The notes under the pieces: generated by a model | The model's input: only the letters and a program-made list of their open reading frames with translations | Told to the model about the DNA's origin: nothing | The model's database searches: none | Part shown: piece by piece, positions 1 through 8,090 of the stretch | Layout: each line of letters opens with the position of its first letter | How positions within the stretch are numbered: position 1 is the first letter of the stretch | Program-made: the position numbers and the translations under genes | DNA from: Methylomonas sp. | GTDB lineage: Bacteria > Pseudomonadota > Gammaproteobacteria > Methylococcales > Methylomonadaceae | Length of the DNA stretch: 64,000 nucleotides | Direction of reading: 5' to 3' | Assembly: GCF_023228165.1 (NCBI RefSeq) | Contig: NZ_JALOBS010000004.1 | Span: 75,843-139,842, forward strand

Positions 1-435
1 CCATTTCCAATCCAGGGCAATGACTTGAATTTCCAAGGCTGGTATAGCCGGATCCAGGGGCCTGGAACTGTCCAGTTTATGGCTGTAAACCCAGGTCATG
101 CCGGCCAGGATGGCAATGATCAAGCCGGGAAACAGCCAGACCAGCCATTCAAGTACGGTAGACCCGTCCCAATCGGGCGAGTAAGCGGCCTTAGTGTTGG
201 AGGCTCGATATTTCCAGGTGAACCAGGCTGTCATGCCGAAGACCGGAATCATCACCAGCGACATCAGTGCAATCGTGATCCAGAAAAGATGGTCTATGGA
301 GCGTGAAATCGGTCCCGAAGGTTGCAGGTCATCGACATCATGAAGGCTGCAACCGCAAAGGCTCAGCGCCAGAAAAACAGCGCACGGGCAAAAGCAATAT
401 CTAACGCAGGACTCAAGCCAGCTATGAAACTTCAT
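1..435 (-). CDS. cyoA: cytochrome bo ubiquinol oxidase subunit II (partial, cut by left edge)
   Basis: The minus strand is open from an ATG at 435 to the window edge, giving the first 145 residues. The protein begins with a lipoprotein-type signal whose Cys follows Leu-Cys-Gly around residue 28. Two transmembrane helices follow, joined by the loop WKYRASN...YSPDWDGS, and then IQVIALDWKW, the start of the cupredoxin domain. These are the hallmarks of CyoA rather than of a cytochrome-c-oxidising CoxB: CyoA is a lipoprotein, the WKYRASN/YSP...W segment is conserved in it, and it lacks the CuA site, which would lie beyond the edge here. It forms part of the proton-pumping quinol oxidase in the inner membrane; cyoB, C and D should lie to the left. 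The frame on the opposite strand is a shadow. Confidence 0.88.
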   Translation of the reverse strand, partial: MKFHSWLESCVRYCFCPCAVFLALSLCGCSLHDVDDLQPSGPISRSIDHLFWITIALMSLVMIPVFGMTAWFTWKYRASNTKAAYSPDWDGSTVLEWLVWLFPGLIIAILAGMTWVYSHKLDSSRPLDPAIPALEIQVIALDWKW

Positions 436-752
436 TCGACACCCGAGCCCTGAATGGTTGACTGGAAACACATCGATGCATGATTGCCTCTCCCTTAAAC
501 TGGCTGCGACCAATGCCGATAGGGTCTACATCTTAATCGTTAATGTGTCGGGAAAAAGCCATTAGACAGCAGAAGACATTCGGTTCAAAAGCATGCCTCA
601 TGCTTAATAATCAGGTTAGCCGATAAATAGATCGGCCCCAGCGGTTGGCCTAACTATAGCCCGGAACACATTTCGGTTCTAGTAAAAACCCCCTAGTGAG
701 CCCGACAGCTCAATGCTGGAAGCGACAACGCGATACCGGTTGTTAGCGAAAT
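436..752. other. intergenic region upstream of cyoA
   Basis: These 317 bases lie between the cyoA start and the end of dtd, both on the minus strand. I see no gene, tRNA or convincing terminator. The part next to 435 should hold the cyo promoter, but no clear -35/-10 pair or operator was recognised. Confidence 0.4.
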
Positions 753-1190
753 TTAACAACGCAAGGTGAATGTTACCGGGCCGTCGTTGACCAGGGCTAC
801 TTTCATGTCGGTGCCGAATTCGCCGAATTGACTGTCGGGATAGAGTAAGCGTGCTTGTTGCGCAAAATAGCCGAATAATTCACGTCCCATCTGCGGCGGA
901 GCCGCGGAGGTGAAGCTGGGTCGGTTGCCTTTTCGGGTGTCGGCGGCCAGGGTGAATTGCGGCACGATCAATAATCCGCCTTGAATATCGCGCAGACTTA
1001 AATTCATTTTGTCGTCGGTATCGGCAAAAATGCGGTAATTCAAAATACGTTCCAACAAGCGGTCTGCTTGGGCTTTGCCGTCGGTTTTTTCCACGGCCAC
1101 CAGCGCCATGATACCTTGGTTTATAAGGCCGATATCGATGCCTTTGACGGTGACTTTCGCTTCACTGACGCGCTGAATAATGCTGATCAT
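753..1190 (-). CDS. dtd: D-aminoacyl-tRNA deacylase
   Basis: This 145-residue protein has the usual length of Dtd. The enzyme hydrolyses D-aminoacyl-tRNA (for example D-Tyr-tRNA) and also Gly-tRNAAla, a cytoplasmic proofreading step. The first active-site motif appears as VPQFTLAAD at about residues 76-84, where most homologues have SQFTL, so Ser is replaced by Pro. The second motif, NDGPVTF near the C-terminus, supplies the Gly-cisPro pair that rejects L-amino acids. The start overlaps the stop of the bacteriohemerythrin gene as ATGA, so the two are probably translationally coupled. Confidence 0.93.
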   Translation of the reverse strand: MISIIQRVSEAKVTVKGIDIGLINQGIMALVAVEKTDGKAQADRLLERILNYRIFADTDDKMNLSLRDIQGGLLIVPQFTLAADTRKGNRPSFTSAAPPQMGRELFGYFAQQARLLYPDSQFGEFGTDMKVALVNDGPVTFTLRC

Positions 1191-1639
1191 GCTTTGCTGG
1201 ATAATGACGGGTCTAGCTTGCCGAGAAAGATAGCGAGTTGTTTATCGGTGCCCGAAATGTGCTTAACGAACCAGGCTTTTAAAAAGTTTAGTAATTCCTC
1301 GCGGGTAACCCGTTTACCTTTGTTGGCAGCTAGCCGCAATTGGGCGACGGAAGTGGAGAAATCGCGGTGTTCCCGAACATGTTTTTCCCGTTCCGCGGTT
1401 GGATATTGATATTCCAGCATTAACGCTTCTTCGTTATCAAAGTGATACAGGGCATAACTTAACAAGTCACGAATAATTTCTTCATTTGATAAACGGCCGC
1501 AGTCGTCCGTTAATTGCTCGCTAGCTATGTTGAGCATATTCACCAGAATCTGATGTTCCTGATCAATGCCGGTTATGCCGGTATGTATGTCTTCCGGCTG
1601 GATAATGTATGGGTATGACTCGCTCATGATTGTATTCAT
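1187..1639 (-). CDS. bacteriohemerythrin
   Basis: A 150-residue single-domain hemerythrin, a four-helix bundle with a non-haem di-iron site that reversibly binds O2. All seven canonical iron ligands are visible: His29, His66, Glu70, His87, His91, His126 and Asp131. In Methylococcus capsulatus a related protein is proposed to carry O2 to particulate methane monooxygenase; that role here is inference only. The gene lies between the upstream GGDEF-EAL gene, which ends at the base where this one starts, and dtd, which overlaps its stop, so the three probably form one transcript. It could instead act as an oxygen sensor or store linked to the neighbouring c-di-GMP enzyme. Confidence 0.93.
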   Translation of the reverse strand: MNTIMSESYPYIIQPEDIHTGITGIDQEHQILVNMLNIASEQLTDDCGRLSNEEIIRDLLSYALYHFDNEEALMLEYQYPTAEREKHVREHRDFSTSVAQLRLAANKGKRVTREELLNFLKAWFVKHISGTDKQLAIFLGKLDPSLSSKA

Positions 1640-4233
1640 TATAATTCGGGTAGATGAAATTGTCGGGTCCAGTTGACGATGTCATTAGCCGGCATGGGGC
1701 GGGCGATGGCATAGCCTTGGGCGATCTCGCAGCCCATCTCCAGTAAGCAGGCGGCTTGCTGCCAGTTTTCCACGCCTTTCGCGACGACATCGGTTTTAAA
1801 GGCCTTTGCTAATCCAATGATGCCGCGCACAATAGCCAGATCGCTTTCATCAATCAGTAAATCCCGCACGAAAGACTGGTCGATTTTCAAGGTTGAAACA
1901 GACAGTCTTTTTAAATATGTCAGTGCCGAATAGCCGATACCAAAATCATCTAGTGCAAAGTTAACGCCAAAGGTTTTGCATTCGGCAATTAAACTACTGA
2001 CTTTTTGCAAGTCGTCCAGTGCGGCGGATTCCACGATTTCAATTTCCAGTTGGCCCGCCGGTAGAGGGGAATGTTGACCGAGCAGCGAAGCCAGACGGCG
2101 GGAAAAATTATCTTGTCTCAATTGCCGGGTGCCGAGGTTGATACTCAATGGCAACACCAAGCCTTGCGCGCGCCATTGTTCCGTGATGCTTAACGCCTCT
2201 TGTATGACCCATTCGCCGACGCCGATGGATATATCGTTGTTTTCGATTATGGGTAAAAATTCGGCGGGTGAAGTCAAGCCGCGTAACGGATGTTGCCAGC
2301 GAATCAAGGCTTCCGCACCTACCACTCGCCCGGTTTTGAGATTGATTTTGGGCTGTACGTAAAGGCAAAATTCTTTCCGCCGCAGAGCCTTGTCTATGCG
2401 GGCCAAAGCCAACCAATTGGCTTGGATGCGTTTGTCCTCGCGGACATCGAAATATTGGAATCGATTTTTGCCGGCCTGTTTGGCGATATACATGGCTTGG
2501 TCGGCGTGGCGGAGTAGGGTGTCTAAGTCGACATTGTCAATGGGAAATAGCGTGTAACCGATACTGCCGGAAATTTGAGTGATTTGTTCCTTACCTAAAG
2601 TGTAGGGGGCTATCAGCGCTTTAAGCACGCGTTGCAAAGTGATTTCGCAATGATCCCTAGAGCTGATTTCGCATAGCAGTATGGCAAATTCATCACCACC
2701 TAAACGCGCCACGGTATCGCAGTTGCGTACGCATGTTAATAAGCGATGAGCCACTTCAATCAGCAACGCGTCGCCGGTGCCATGACCGAATTGGTCGTTG
2801 ACCGCTTTAAAGCCATCCAGGTCCAGACAGGCAACCGCCAGCATCTCTTTGTCTCTATTCACCCGCGCTAAGGCTTGCTGCATGCGGTCGGCGAGTAATG
2901 GCCGGTTTGGCAATTGGGTCAAAGGATCGTGGAAAGCCATTTCTTCGATTTTCTGCTGATGTGTTTTCAGTTGAGTAATGTCGGTTAACATCCCCAAATA
3001 ACACTGCATATTGCCGTCGTTATCCTTGATGACGCTAAGGCTCAATATGCTTGCAAATAAATCGCCTTTTTTGGTGCGGCACCAGTATTCACCTCGCCAA
3101 TGGCCTTCTTGCTTGACTTGTTGCCAGAAATTTTTAAAAAAACAGGCGTCGTGCTGGTCAGACTTTAAGATCTTAGAATGATGCCCGACTATGTCTTGGC
3201 GGCTATAGCCCGTGATACCTTGAAAAGCCGAATTGATATCGAGTATCGTACCTTCGAAAGTCATGAGAAAAATACCTTCCTGTGCTTCGGAAAATACTTT
3301 GGACATCAAGGATAGGGCGTCTTGGTTTTTTTTTCGCTCATCTTCCAGTTGTTTTAATTGCCTCTGCGTATGCAGCAGATGGCTCATTATGCTGTTTTCC
3401 GGAAACTGCTGGCGTTCGGGGGGCGCATCAAATTGACCGTTGCCCAGTCGCCGAATCAATCGATAAACGGTTTCCGGTGCGGCGCCCAAGGTATTGCGAG
3501 ATAATTTTTCGCACAGCCAGATTAAAAATAGTAAGAAGCAACTTAAGCCAATCAACACCATCCGCACCAGCCAGGCCCATTGCTTGGCCTCTTGCACGGC
3601 TGTCTGAGTACGTTGTTCCGACAGTAAACGTACTTCGTCGATCAGCGCCACGATATTGGCTTTCTGTTGATGATAATCGCGATCAAACACCAGCGTCTGT
3701 GCCTGGTGACGTACAGTTTCGTCATTTGCCGCCGATTGCATCAGTTTGATGGCGCGATATTCCAGTGCGGAGAGTTTGTCGGACTTGATTTTAGCGTCAG
3801 TCAGTTTGTCCAGTTCGGATTGACGAAAACCCGCTTGTTTCAGCACTTCCATCAGCGGTAGCGCCTCAGTCGATGTACTGAGTTTTGGGATAATCCCCGC
3901 CGTTACATAATCCCGGTAACTAGAATCGTATCGAACAGGTCTGGGCCTCTTGCCGTCGCGGATGGCGATAATGTCTTGATATTGTTGCAGATAAGAAGAG
4001 TCTCCGCTTACCACATAGCTGCGCACCATGCGGGTCAGGTCGTCCGTGCTTTGTCTTAAAATATCGGAAGCCAGTCGGGTGGTATAACGTTGATCATTAG
4101 CGGCATCGATTTGTTTTTCCGCCCAGACATAATAAAAAAATAAGCCGGTCATGCTCAGCATGACTACCAAACGCAGTCGCAAACATTGGTTGAAACTTAT
4201 GCTGAAAAAGCCGAATGGCTGCTTTTTGTTCAT
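1639..4233 (-). CDS. membrane PAS-GGDEF-EAL protein with altered EAL active site
   Basis: About 864 residues from the ATG at 4233. A TTG at 4290 would add 19 residues but has no ribosome binding site and abuts the previous stop. Order: transmembrane helix (~residues 15-35), periplasmic helical region, second helix (~220-245), PAS domain (~310-430), GGDEF, then EAL. The diguanylate cyclase half is intact: RLGGDEF, with the RNCD inhibitory site exactly five residues upstream. The EAL half keeps GAEALIRW, INLGTRQL, EIEIVES, DDFGIGYS, LKIDQSF and the AQGY glutamine. However, the usual AEGVE reads AKGVE, codon AAA on the minus strand at 1777-1779. In EAL enzymes such as RocR that first Glu is the proposed general base. 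I infer that c-di-GMP synthesis or binding may dominate over hydrolysis. Confidence 0.92.
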   Translation of the reverse strand: MNKKQPFGFFSISFNQCLRLRLVVMLSMTGLFFYYVWAEKQIDAANDQRYTTRLASDILRQSTDDLTRMVRSYVVSGDSSYLQQYQDIIAIRDGKRPRPVRYDSSYRDYVTAGIIPKLSTSTEALPLMEVLKQAGFRQSELDKLTDAKIKSDKLSALEYRAIKLMQSAANDETVRHQAQTLVFDRDYHQQKANIVALIDEVRLLSEQRTQTAVQEAKQWAWLVRMVLIGLSCFLLFLIWLCEKLSRNTLGAAPETVYRLIRRLGNGQFDAPPERQQFPENSIMSHLLHTQRQLKQLEDERKKNQDALSLMSKVFSEAQEGIFLMTFEGTILDINSAFQGITGYSRQDIVGHHSKILKSDQHDACFFKNFWQQVKQEGHWRGEYWCRTKKGDLFASILSLSVIKDNDGNMQCYLGMLTDITQLKTHQQKIEEMAFHDPLTQLPNRPLLADRMQQALARVNRDKEMLAVACLDLDGFKAVNDQFGHGTGDALLIEVAHRLLTCVRNCDTVARLGGDEFAILLCEISSRDHCEITLQRVLKALIAPYTLGKEQITQISGSIGYTLFPIDNVDLDTLLRHADQAMYIAKQAGKNRFQYFDVREDKRIQANWLALARIDKALRRKEFCLYVQPKINLKTGRVVGAEALIRWQHPLRGLTSPAEFLPIIENNDISIGVGEWVIQEALSITEQWRAQGLVLPLSINLGTRQLRQDNFSRRLASLLGQHSPLPAGQLEIEIVESAALDDLQKVSSLIAECKTFGVNFALDDFGIGYSALTYLKRLSVSTLKIDQSFVRDLLIDESDLAIVRGIIGLAKAFKTDVVAKGVENWQQAACLLEMGCEIAQGYAIARPMPANDIVNWTRQFHLPEL

Positions 4234-4290
4234 GGGCCGGAATGTCTTGGACAACGTAGACTCAGGATAGCATGTATTGTAAGTAATCAA

Positions 4291-4713
4291 TTACGGATTA
4301 GAATGGCTCTTAGGCAGGAATGGCCTCCAGTCGCCTTTGTGGACTAGCCGCAAGCCCTGAGTAGAGTGTTGATATATGTAGGTCCAAGCTTGCAGGTGCG
4401 TGTTATCCGACAGGCTGACGTTTTCCTGTTTGCGCAGGTATTCATGCGGTGCGGGGAAGTGACTGCCGCACTCTTCGTATTCATCCAGTTGCTGCAACAA
4501 TAAATGTGGCCGGAACAGTCGGTAAAGTTCACCCTGAACGCACTGGCGGCTACCTACCGGTATCGGCACTGCCCCGGGATAAGTGCCTACGTGGTAAAGC
4601 TTGCCTGGCAAGGTGGCATTACCGATAAATTCGGCCTGATTAATTAAGTACGGATGCAAGCTGCCGTCCAAAGCTTTGCGTAAGGTGCCGTAAACAAAAA
4701 GAAAATCGAGCAA
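4291..4713 (-). CDS. gamma-glutamylcyclotransferase (AIG2/YtfP-like) family protein
   Basis: A 140-residue protein starting MLDFLFVYGTLRK. The FVYGTLR segment is the substrate-binding loop of the gamma-glutamylcyclotransferase fold. The expected acidic catalytic residue is in LDEYEECG at about residues 78-85, followed by a typical R/K-rich second half. Members release 5-oxoproline from gamma-glutamyl amines or peptides, but most bacterial YtfP-like members have no proven substrate. The stop directly abuts the possible TTG of the GGDEF-EAL gene, so the two genes are probably co-transcribed. Confidence 0.87.
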   Translation of the reverse strand: MLDFLFVYGTLRKALDGSLHPYLINQAEFIGNATLPGKLYHVGTYPGAVPIPVGSRQCVQGELYRLFRPHLLLQQLDEYEECGSHFPAPHEYLRKQENVSLSDNTHLQAWTYIYQHSTQGLRLVHKGDWRPFLPKSHSNP

Positions 4714-4872
4714 GGTGGCTTTATTCCGGTGAGTAGAGGCGTTGTAGGAATTGCTTAAACCAGCGCGGCCTGAAGAGTACGATAGAGATGCAAAGTAGTG
4801 CGGTCAACGGAAACGGGCCGATGTCGATAATCAGCAATCATTTTAAACGTCAGAACAGTGATGATCCGGGCA

Positions 4873-5364
4873 TTAATATCTAATTGCGGCAATGTAATAT
4901 CGACGCTGTTGGTCGCCTTGATTAAGCACCACTTCATCATCCAGGTTTTTCTTTAACAACGCTCTTGCCAGCGGCGAATCCAGGCTGATCAGGCCGCCGC
5001 TGGTATCGATTTCGTCCGCACCGACTATGCGATAGGTGATTTCATCGCCTTGCATGGTTTCCAGGGTGACCCAGGCACCGAAAAATACTTGGTTTTGATT
5101 GGCAGGTTTCTCTGAAACCACGGTCAAGGACGGCAGGCGTTTTTGTAGATAATGAATGCGGCGATCGATTTCGCGCAGTTCTTTTTTGCGGTAAATGTAC
5201 TCGGCATTTTCGGAGCGGTCGCCTTCCGCGGCGGCGGCCGATACTGCGGCAGTAACGTGTTTGCGTCTGTCCCAAAGCTGCGCCATTTCCTGTTCCAGGG
5301 TTTTGTAGCCGGCTTGGGTAATATAAGGAGAAGATTTTGGCCGGGGTGGTCTCCAACGTGACAT
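4873..5364 (-). CDS. greB: transcription elongation factor GreB
   Basis: This 163-residue protein matches GreB along its length. It has an N-terminal coiled coil with GDRSENAEYIYRKK carrying the acidic tip residues (~48-61), then LREIDRRIHYL, and a C-terminal FKBP-like domain with VFFGAWV and ISLDSPLARALLKK. The factor inserts its coiled coil into the RNA polymerase secondary channel and triggers cleavage of backtracked transcripts. The IDRR and FFGAW features separate it from GreA. It is transcribed divergently from slyD with only 53 bases between the two starts, so the promoters must be close together. The N-terminus is a few residues longer and more basic than in E. coli. Confidence 0.94.
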   Translation of the reverse strand: MSRWRPPRPKSSPYITQAGYKTLEQEMAQLWDRRKHVTAAVSAAAAEGDRSENAEYIYRKKELREIDRRIHYLQKRLPSLTVVSEKPANQNQVFFGAWVTLETMQGDEITYRIVGADEIDTSGGLISLDSPLARALLKKNLDDEVVLNQGDQQRRYYIAAIRY

Positions 5365-5417
5365 GCTGTTCCGGGATAAGGTTATAATGGCAATTTAATT
5401 CAAACTACAAGGCAGTC

Positions 5418-5894
5418 ATGCAAATTACTGATAAAACAGCCGTTTCATTTCATTATACCCTAACCAATCCCAGCGGCGAGCAACTGGACAGTTCGCGTGG
5501 TGAAGAACCGTTGTTATATCTGCATGGCGCGGGCAACATTATTGCAGGTTTGGAAGCCGCATTAGCCGGTAAATCAGCGGGCGACACTTTTAGTGTGACC
5601 ATTCCTCCCGAGGACGGCTACGGCGAATTAGCGGCGGAGATGGTGCAAGTGGTTTCCAAAAAAATGTTCGAAGGTATGGATGTGGAAGTCGGTATGCAAT
5701 TTCACGCCGATGTCAGCCACGGTTCCGGGATTATCACCATCACCGAAATTGATGGCGACGATGTGACCATAGACGGCAATCACCCCTTGGCCGGTGAAAC
5801 CTTGATTTTCCAGGTGGAAGTGGTCGATGTCAGAGCGGCTACCGACGATGAAATGGCGCATGGTCACGTACACGGCACGGGTTGCAATCATTAA
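5418..5894 (+). CDS. slyD: FKBP-type peptidyl-prolyl isomerase SlyD
   Basis: A 158-residue SlyD-type protein. The FKBP half-domains (LDSSRGEEPLLYLHGAGNIIAGLE and IPPEDGYGE) flank the insert-in-flap chaperone domain (~residues 70-130), and NHPLAGETLIFQVEVVDV closes the fold. It acts as a cytoplasmic proline isomerase and chaperone. The metal-binding tail is short here (HGHVHGTGCNH) compared with the long His/Cys tail of E. coli SlyD, so a strong nickel-storage role is unlikely. It is divergent from greB, and a strong hairpin at 5944-5977 follows. Confidence 0.94.
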   Translation: MQITDKTAVSFHYTLTNPSGEQLDSSRGEEPLLYLHGAGNIIAGLEAALAGKSAGDTFSVTIPPEDGYGELAAEMVQVVSKKMFEGMDVEVGMQFHADVSHGSGIITITEIDGDDVTIDGNHPLAGETLIFQVEVVDVRAATDDEMAHGHVHGTGCNH

Positions 5895-5943
5895 TTAAAA
5901 ATAGGTATAGGGTAGGCTTTTGTTTGCCCTCGGCAATTTTTCG

Positions 5944-5977
5944 CGGCCTTGCGGTTGGAAAATCAATCGCAAGGCCG
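5944..5977 (+). terminator. strong hairpin between slyD and hflK
   Basis: A perfect 10-bp inverted repeat, CGGCCTTGCG / CGCAAGGCCG, with a 14-base loop. The stem can extend inward by several bases with one mismatch. No U-run follows, so it may be a Rho-independent-like terminator of slyD with a weak tail, or a leader structure of hflK. Confidence 0.5.
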
Positions 5978-6056
5978 ATGAGCTGCTTCCATAAATATAC
6001 AAACTGGTCGATCTAAAAGCGTTTTGCCAGCCATTTTTTCTGTTCTGGAGATTTGC

Positions 6057-7034
6057 GTGAACGATCCGAATACGTTGTTTGAACGCTTAACGGCCGCGTT
6101 GCCGTTATCGCCGAAAATTCTGATACCGGCAGTCTTGCTTTTGACCGGCATCAATATGTCGTTTTATACCATTCCCGCGGAATCGGAAGGGGTTGTGCTG
6201 CGTTTCGGCAAATACATCGATAAAGTGCCGTCCGGGTTGCATGCCAAATTGCCGTTTGGGATTGATGAGATCATCGAAGTGCCTACCCAACGCCAGCAAA
6301 AACTGGAATTTGGTTTCGCCACATCCGGTTTCACCAATCCTGATCAGAGCGGTACCGATCCGGCTTTGGAAAAATCCATGGTGACCGGCGATCTGAATGC
6401 CGCATTGGTGGAGTGGATCGTGCAATACCGGATTACCGATCCGGAGAAATATTTGTTCGACGTGCGCGACCCCGGTATTACCTTGCGGGATCTGTCGGAA
6501 GCGGTGATGCGGGAAGTGGTGGGGGATCGTACGGTGGATGAAATCATCACCATAGGACGCCAGGAAATTGAGGATTCGGTACTGATCCGCACCCGGGAAT
6601 TGGCTGGGCGCTATCTATTGGGCGTCACCATCAACCAAGTACAACTGAAAAACGTCAATCCACCGGTGCCGGTACAGCCGTCGTTCAACGAAGTGAATCG
6701 CGCCCAACAGGACAGGGAAAATGTTATCAACATCGCCAATGGCGAATACAACAAGGCCGTGCCGCGCGCCCGCGGCGAAGCCGACCAGAAAATCCGTGCC
6801 GCCGAGGGTTATCGGTTTAAGCGTATCAACGAAGCGGAAGGCGATGCCTATGCCTTTACTCAAGTGCTGGAGCAGTATGTCAAAGCCCCGGATGTGACCC
6901 GGGCCCGCATTTATCTGGAAACGCTGGGCGAGGTTTTGCCGCAAGCCAGACAGCAGATTATCGTCGACGATACGGTGCAGCAAATCATGCCCATGTTGCC
7001 GTTAACAAACAAAATGTTGGAGGCTGCACCATGA
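6057..7034 (+). CDS. hflK: HflK-like SPFH-domain membrane protein
   Basis: The GTG at 6057 is preceded by GGAG six bases upstream and is preferred to a TTG at 6024 without a binding site, giving 325 residues. One N-terminal transmembrane helix (~16-35) is followed by the SPFH/Band-7 domain starting FYTIPAESEGVVLRFGKY. A helical region then carries NRAQQDRENVINIANGEYNKAVP and ARGEADQKIRAAEGY, typical of HflK. HflK and HflC form a cage around the FtsH protease in the inner membrane and modulate its activity. At 325 residues it is clearly shorter than E. coli HflK (about 419), lacking the Gly-rich N-terminal and C-terminal extensions. The stop overlaps the hflC start (ATGA). The usual hfq-hflX neighbours are absent. 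Confidence 0.86.
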   Translation: MNDPNTLFERLTAALPLSPKILIPAVLLLTGINMSFYTIPAESEGVVLRFGKYIDKVPSGLHAKLPFGIDEIIEVPTQRQQKLEFGFATSGFTNPDQSGTDPALEKSMVTGDLNAALVEWIVQYRITDPEKYLFDVRDPGITLRDLSEAVMREVVGDRTVDEIITIGRQEIEDSVLIRTRELAGRYLLGVTINQVQLKNVNPPVPVQPSFNEVNRAQQDRENVINIANGEYNKAVPRARGEADQKIRAAEGYRFKRINEAEGDAYAFTQVLEQYVKAPDVTRARIYLETLGEVLPQARQQIIVDDTVQQIMPMLPLTNKMLEAAP

Positions 7035-7993
7035 GTTTTTTCGGAAAAACAGGTCTTATGCTTGCCGTGCTGGCAATCGCCTTGTATCTATCCGCCTTTA
7101 CGGTGAATCAGGCCGAGCAGGTCATTATCACTCAATTCGGCCGGCCCATCGGCGATCCGGTTACCGAGCCGGGGCTACACTTTAAATTGCCGTTCGTGCA
7201 GCAAGTCAATAGTTTCGACAAGCGTTATCTGGCCTGGGATGGGCCCATGGTGGAAATGTCCACCAAAGACAAAACCTATGTGCAAGTCGATACGTTCGCC
7301 CGCTGGCGTATCACCGACCCGATGCGTTATTACTTGCGTTTGCGGGACGAACGCAGTGCCCAGTCCCGTTTGGAAGACATACTGGGTAGCGAAACCCGCA
7401 CCGCGATTGCCCGCCACGAACTGATCGAAGTGGTGCGGACCGATAAAAACCGCAAGCCGTCCATCGATGAAACCCTGGGCGATTTAGCCGGCGAAGGCAC
7501 CTTGGGGGTGTTACGGCCAATCCGGTTCGGCCGGGTGGCGATCGAAAAAGCCGTGTTCGATGCGGCTGCGCCCAAGTTGGAAGAGTTCGGCATCCAATTG
7601 CTGGATGTGCGCTTCAAGCGCATCAATTACAACCAGCAGGTACTGGAGCGGATTTATCAACGCATGATCAGCGAACGCCTGCAAATTGCGCAACGATTTA
7701 GATCCGAGGGCGAGGGCGAGGCGGCCCGCATCAAAGGCAACAAAGAACGCGATCTCAACGAAATCCAGTCCACCGCTTACAAGCGGGTGCAGGAAATCCA
7801 GGGCGAAGCCGATGCCAAAGCCACCGAAATTTACGCCAAAGCCTATGCGCAAAAACCGGAAGCGGCCAAGTTTTACAAGTTCTTAAAAACCATGGAAACC
7901 TACCGCAAAGTCATCAACGGCGATGCCAGTATTGTGTTGTCGACCAACAGCGAATTGTTTGGGTTGTTGAAGCGGGTGGAGAAAGGTGATTGA
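7031..7993 (+). CDS. hflC: HflC-like SPFH-domain membrane protein
   Basis: A 320-residue partner of HflK. It has an N-terminal helix (~8-25), then VNQAEQVIITQFGRPIG and EPGLHFKLPFVQQVNSFDKR, the conserved opening of the SPFH domain. The helical QRMISERLQIAQRFRSEGEGEAARIKG, GEADAKATEIYAKAY and the final FYKFLKTMETY block follow, as in HflC. It should form the periplasmically exposed HflKC assembly with FtsH. The ATG overlaps the hflK stop by four bases, giving translational coupling. Confidence 0.9.
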   Translation: MSFFGKTGLMLAVLAIALYLSAFTVNQAEQVIITQFGRPIGDPVTEPGLHFKLPFVQQVNSFDKRYLAWDGPMVEMSTKDKTYVQVDTFARWRITDPMRYYLRLRDERSAQSRLEDILGSETRTAIARHELIEVVRTDKNRKPSIDETLGDLAGEGTLGVLRPIRFGRVAIEKAVFDAAAPKLEEFGIQLLDVRFKRINYNQQVLERIYQRMISERLQIAQRFRSEGEGEAARIKGNKERDLNEIQSTAYKRVQEIQGEADAKATEIYAKAYAQKPEAAKFYKFLKTMETYRKVINGDASIVLSTNSELFGLLKRVEKGD

Positions 7994-8016
7994 AAGATGC
8001 TAAATAATAACAATTT

Positions 8017-8044
8017 GCCTCGATTTCACCGAGTTACACGAGGC
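8017..8044 (+). terminator. possible hairpin after hflC
   Basis: A six-base inverted repeat, GCCTCG / CGAGGC, with a 16-base loop lies between hflC and gspF. It has no clear U-run and is only a weak terminator candidate. The gspF promoter probably lies just after it. Confidence 0.3.
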
Positions 8045-8090
8045 TAAAACTGGCTGACTTTGTTTTTCTGAAAAAATACTTTTTAATTAC

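Noticed and set aside
25..306. Plus-strand open frame at the left edge
   Set aside because: The minus strand encodes cyoA with clear family motifs; this frame is its shadow.
4755..4940. 61-residue minus-strand frame next to greB
   Set aside because: It overlaps the 3' end of greB in another frame and has no ribosome binding site or recognisable features.
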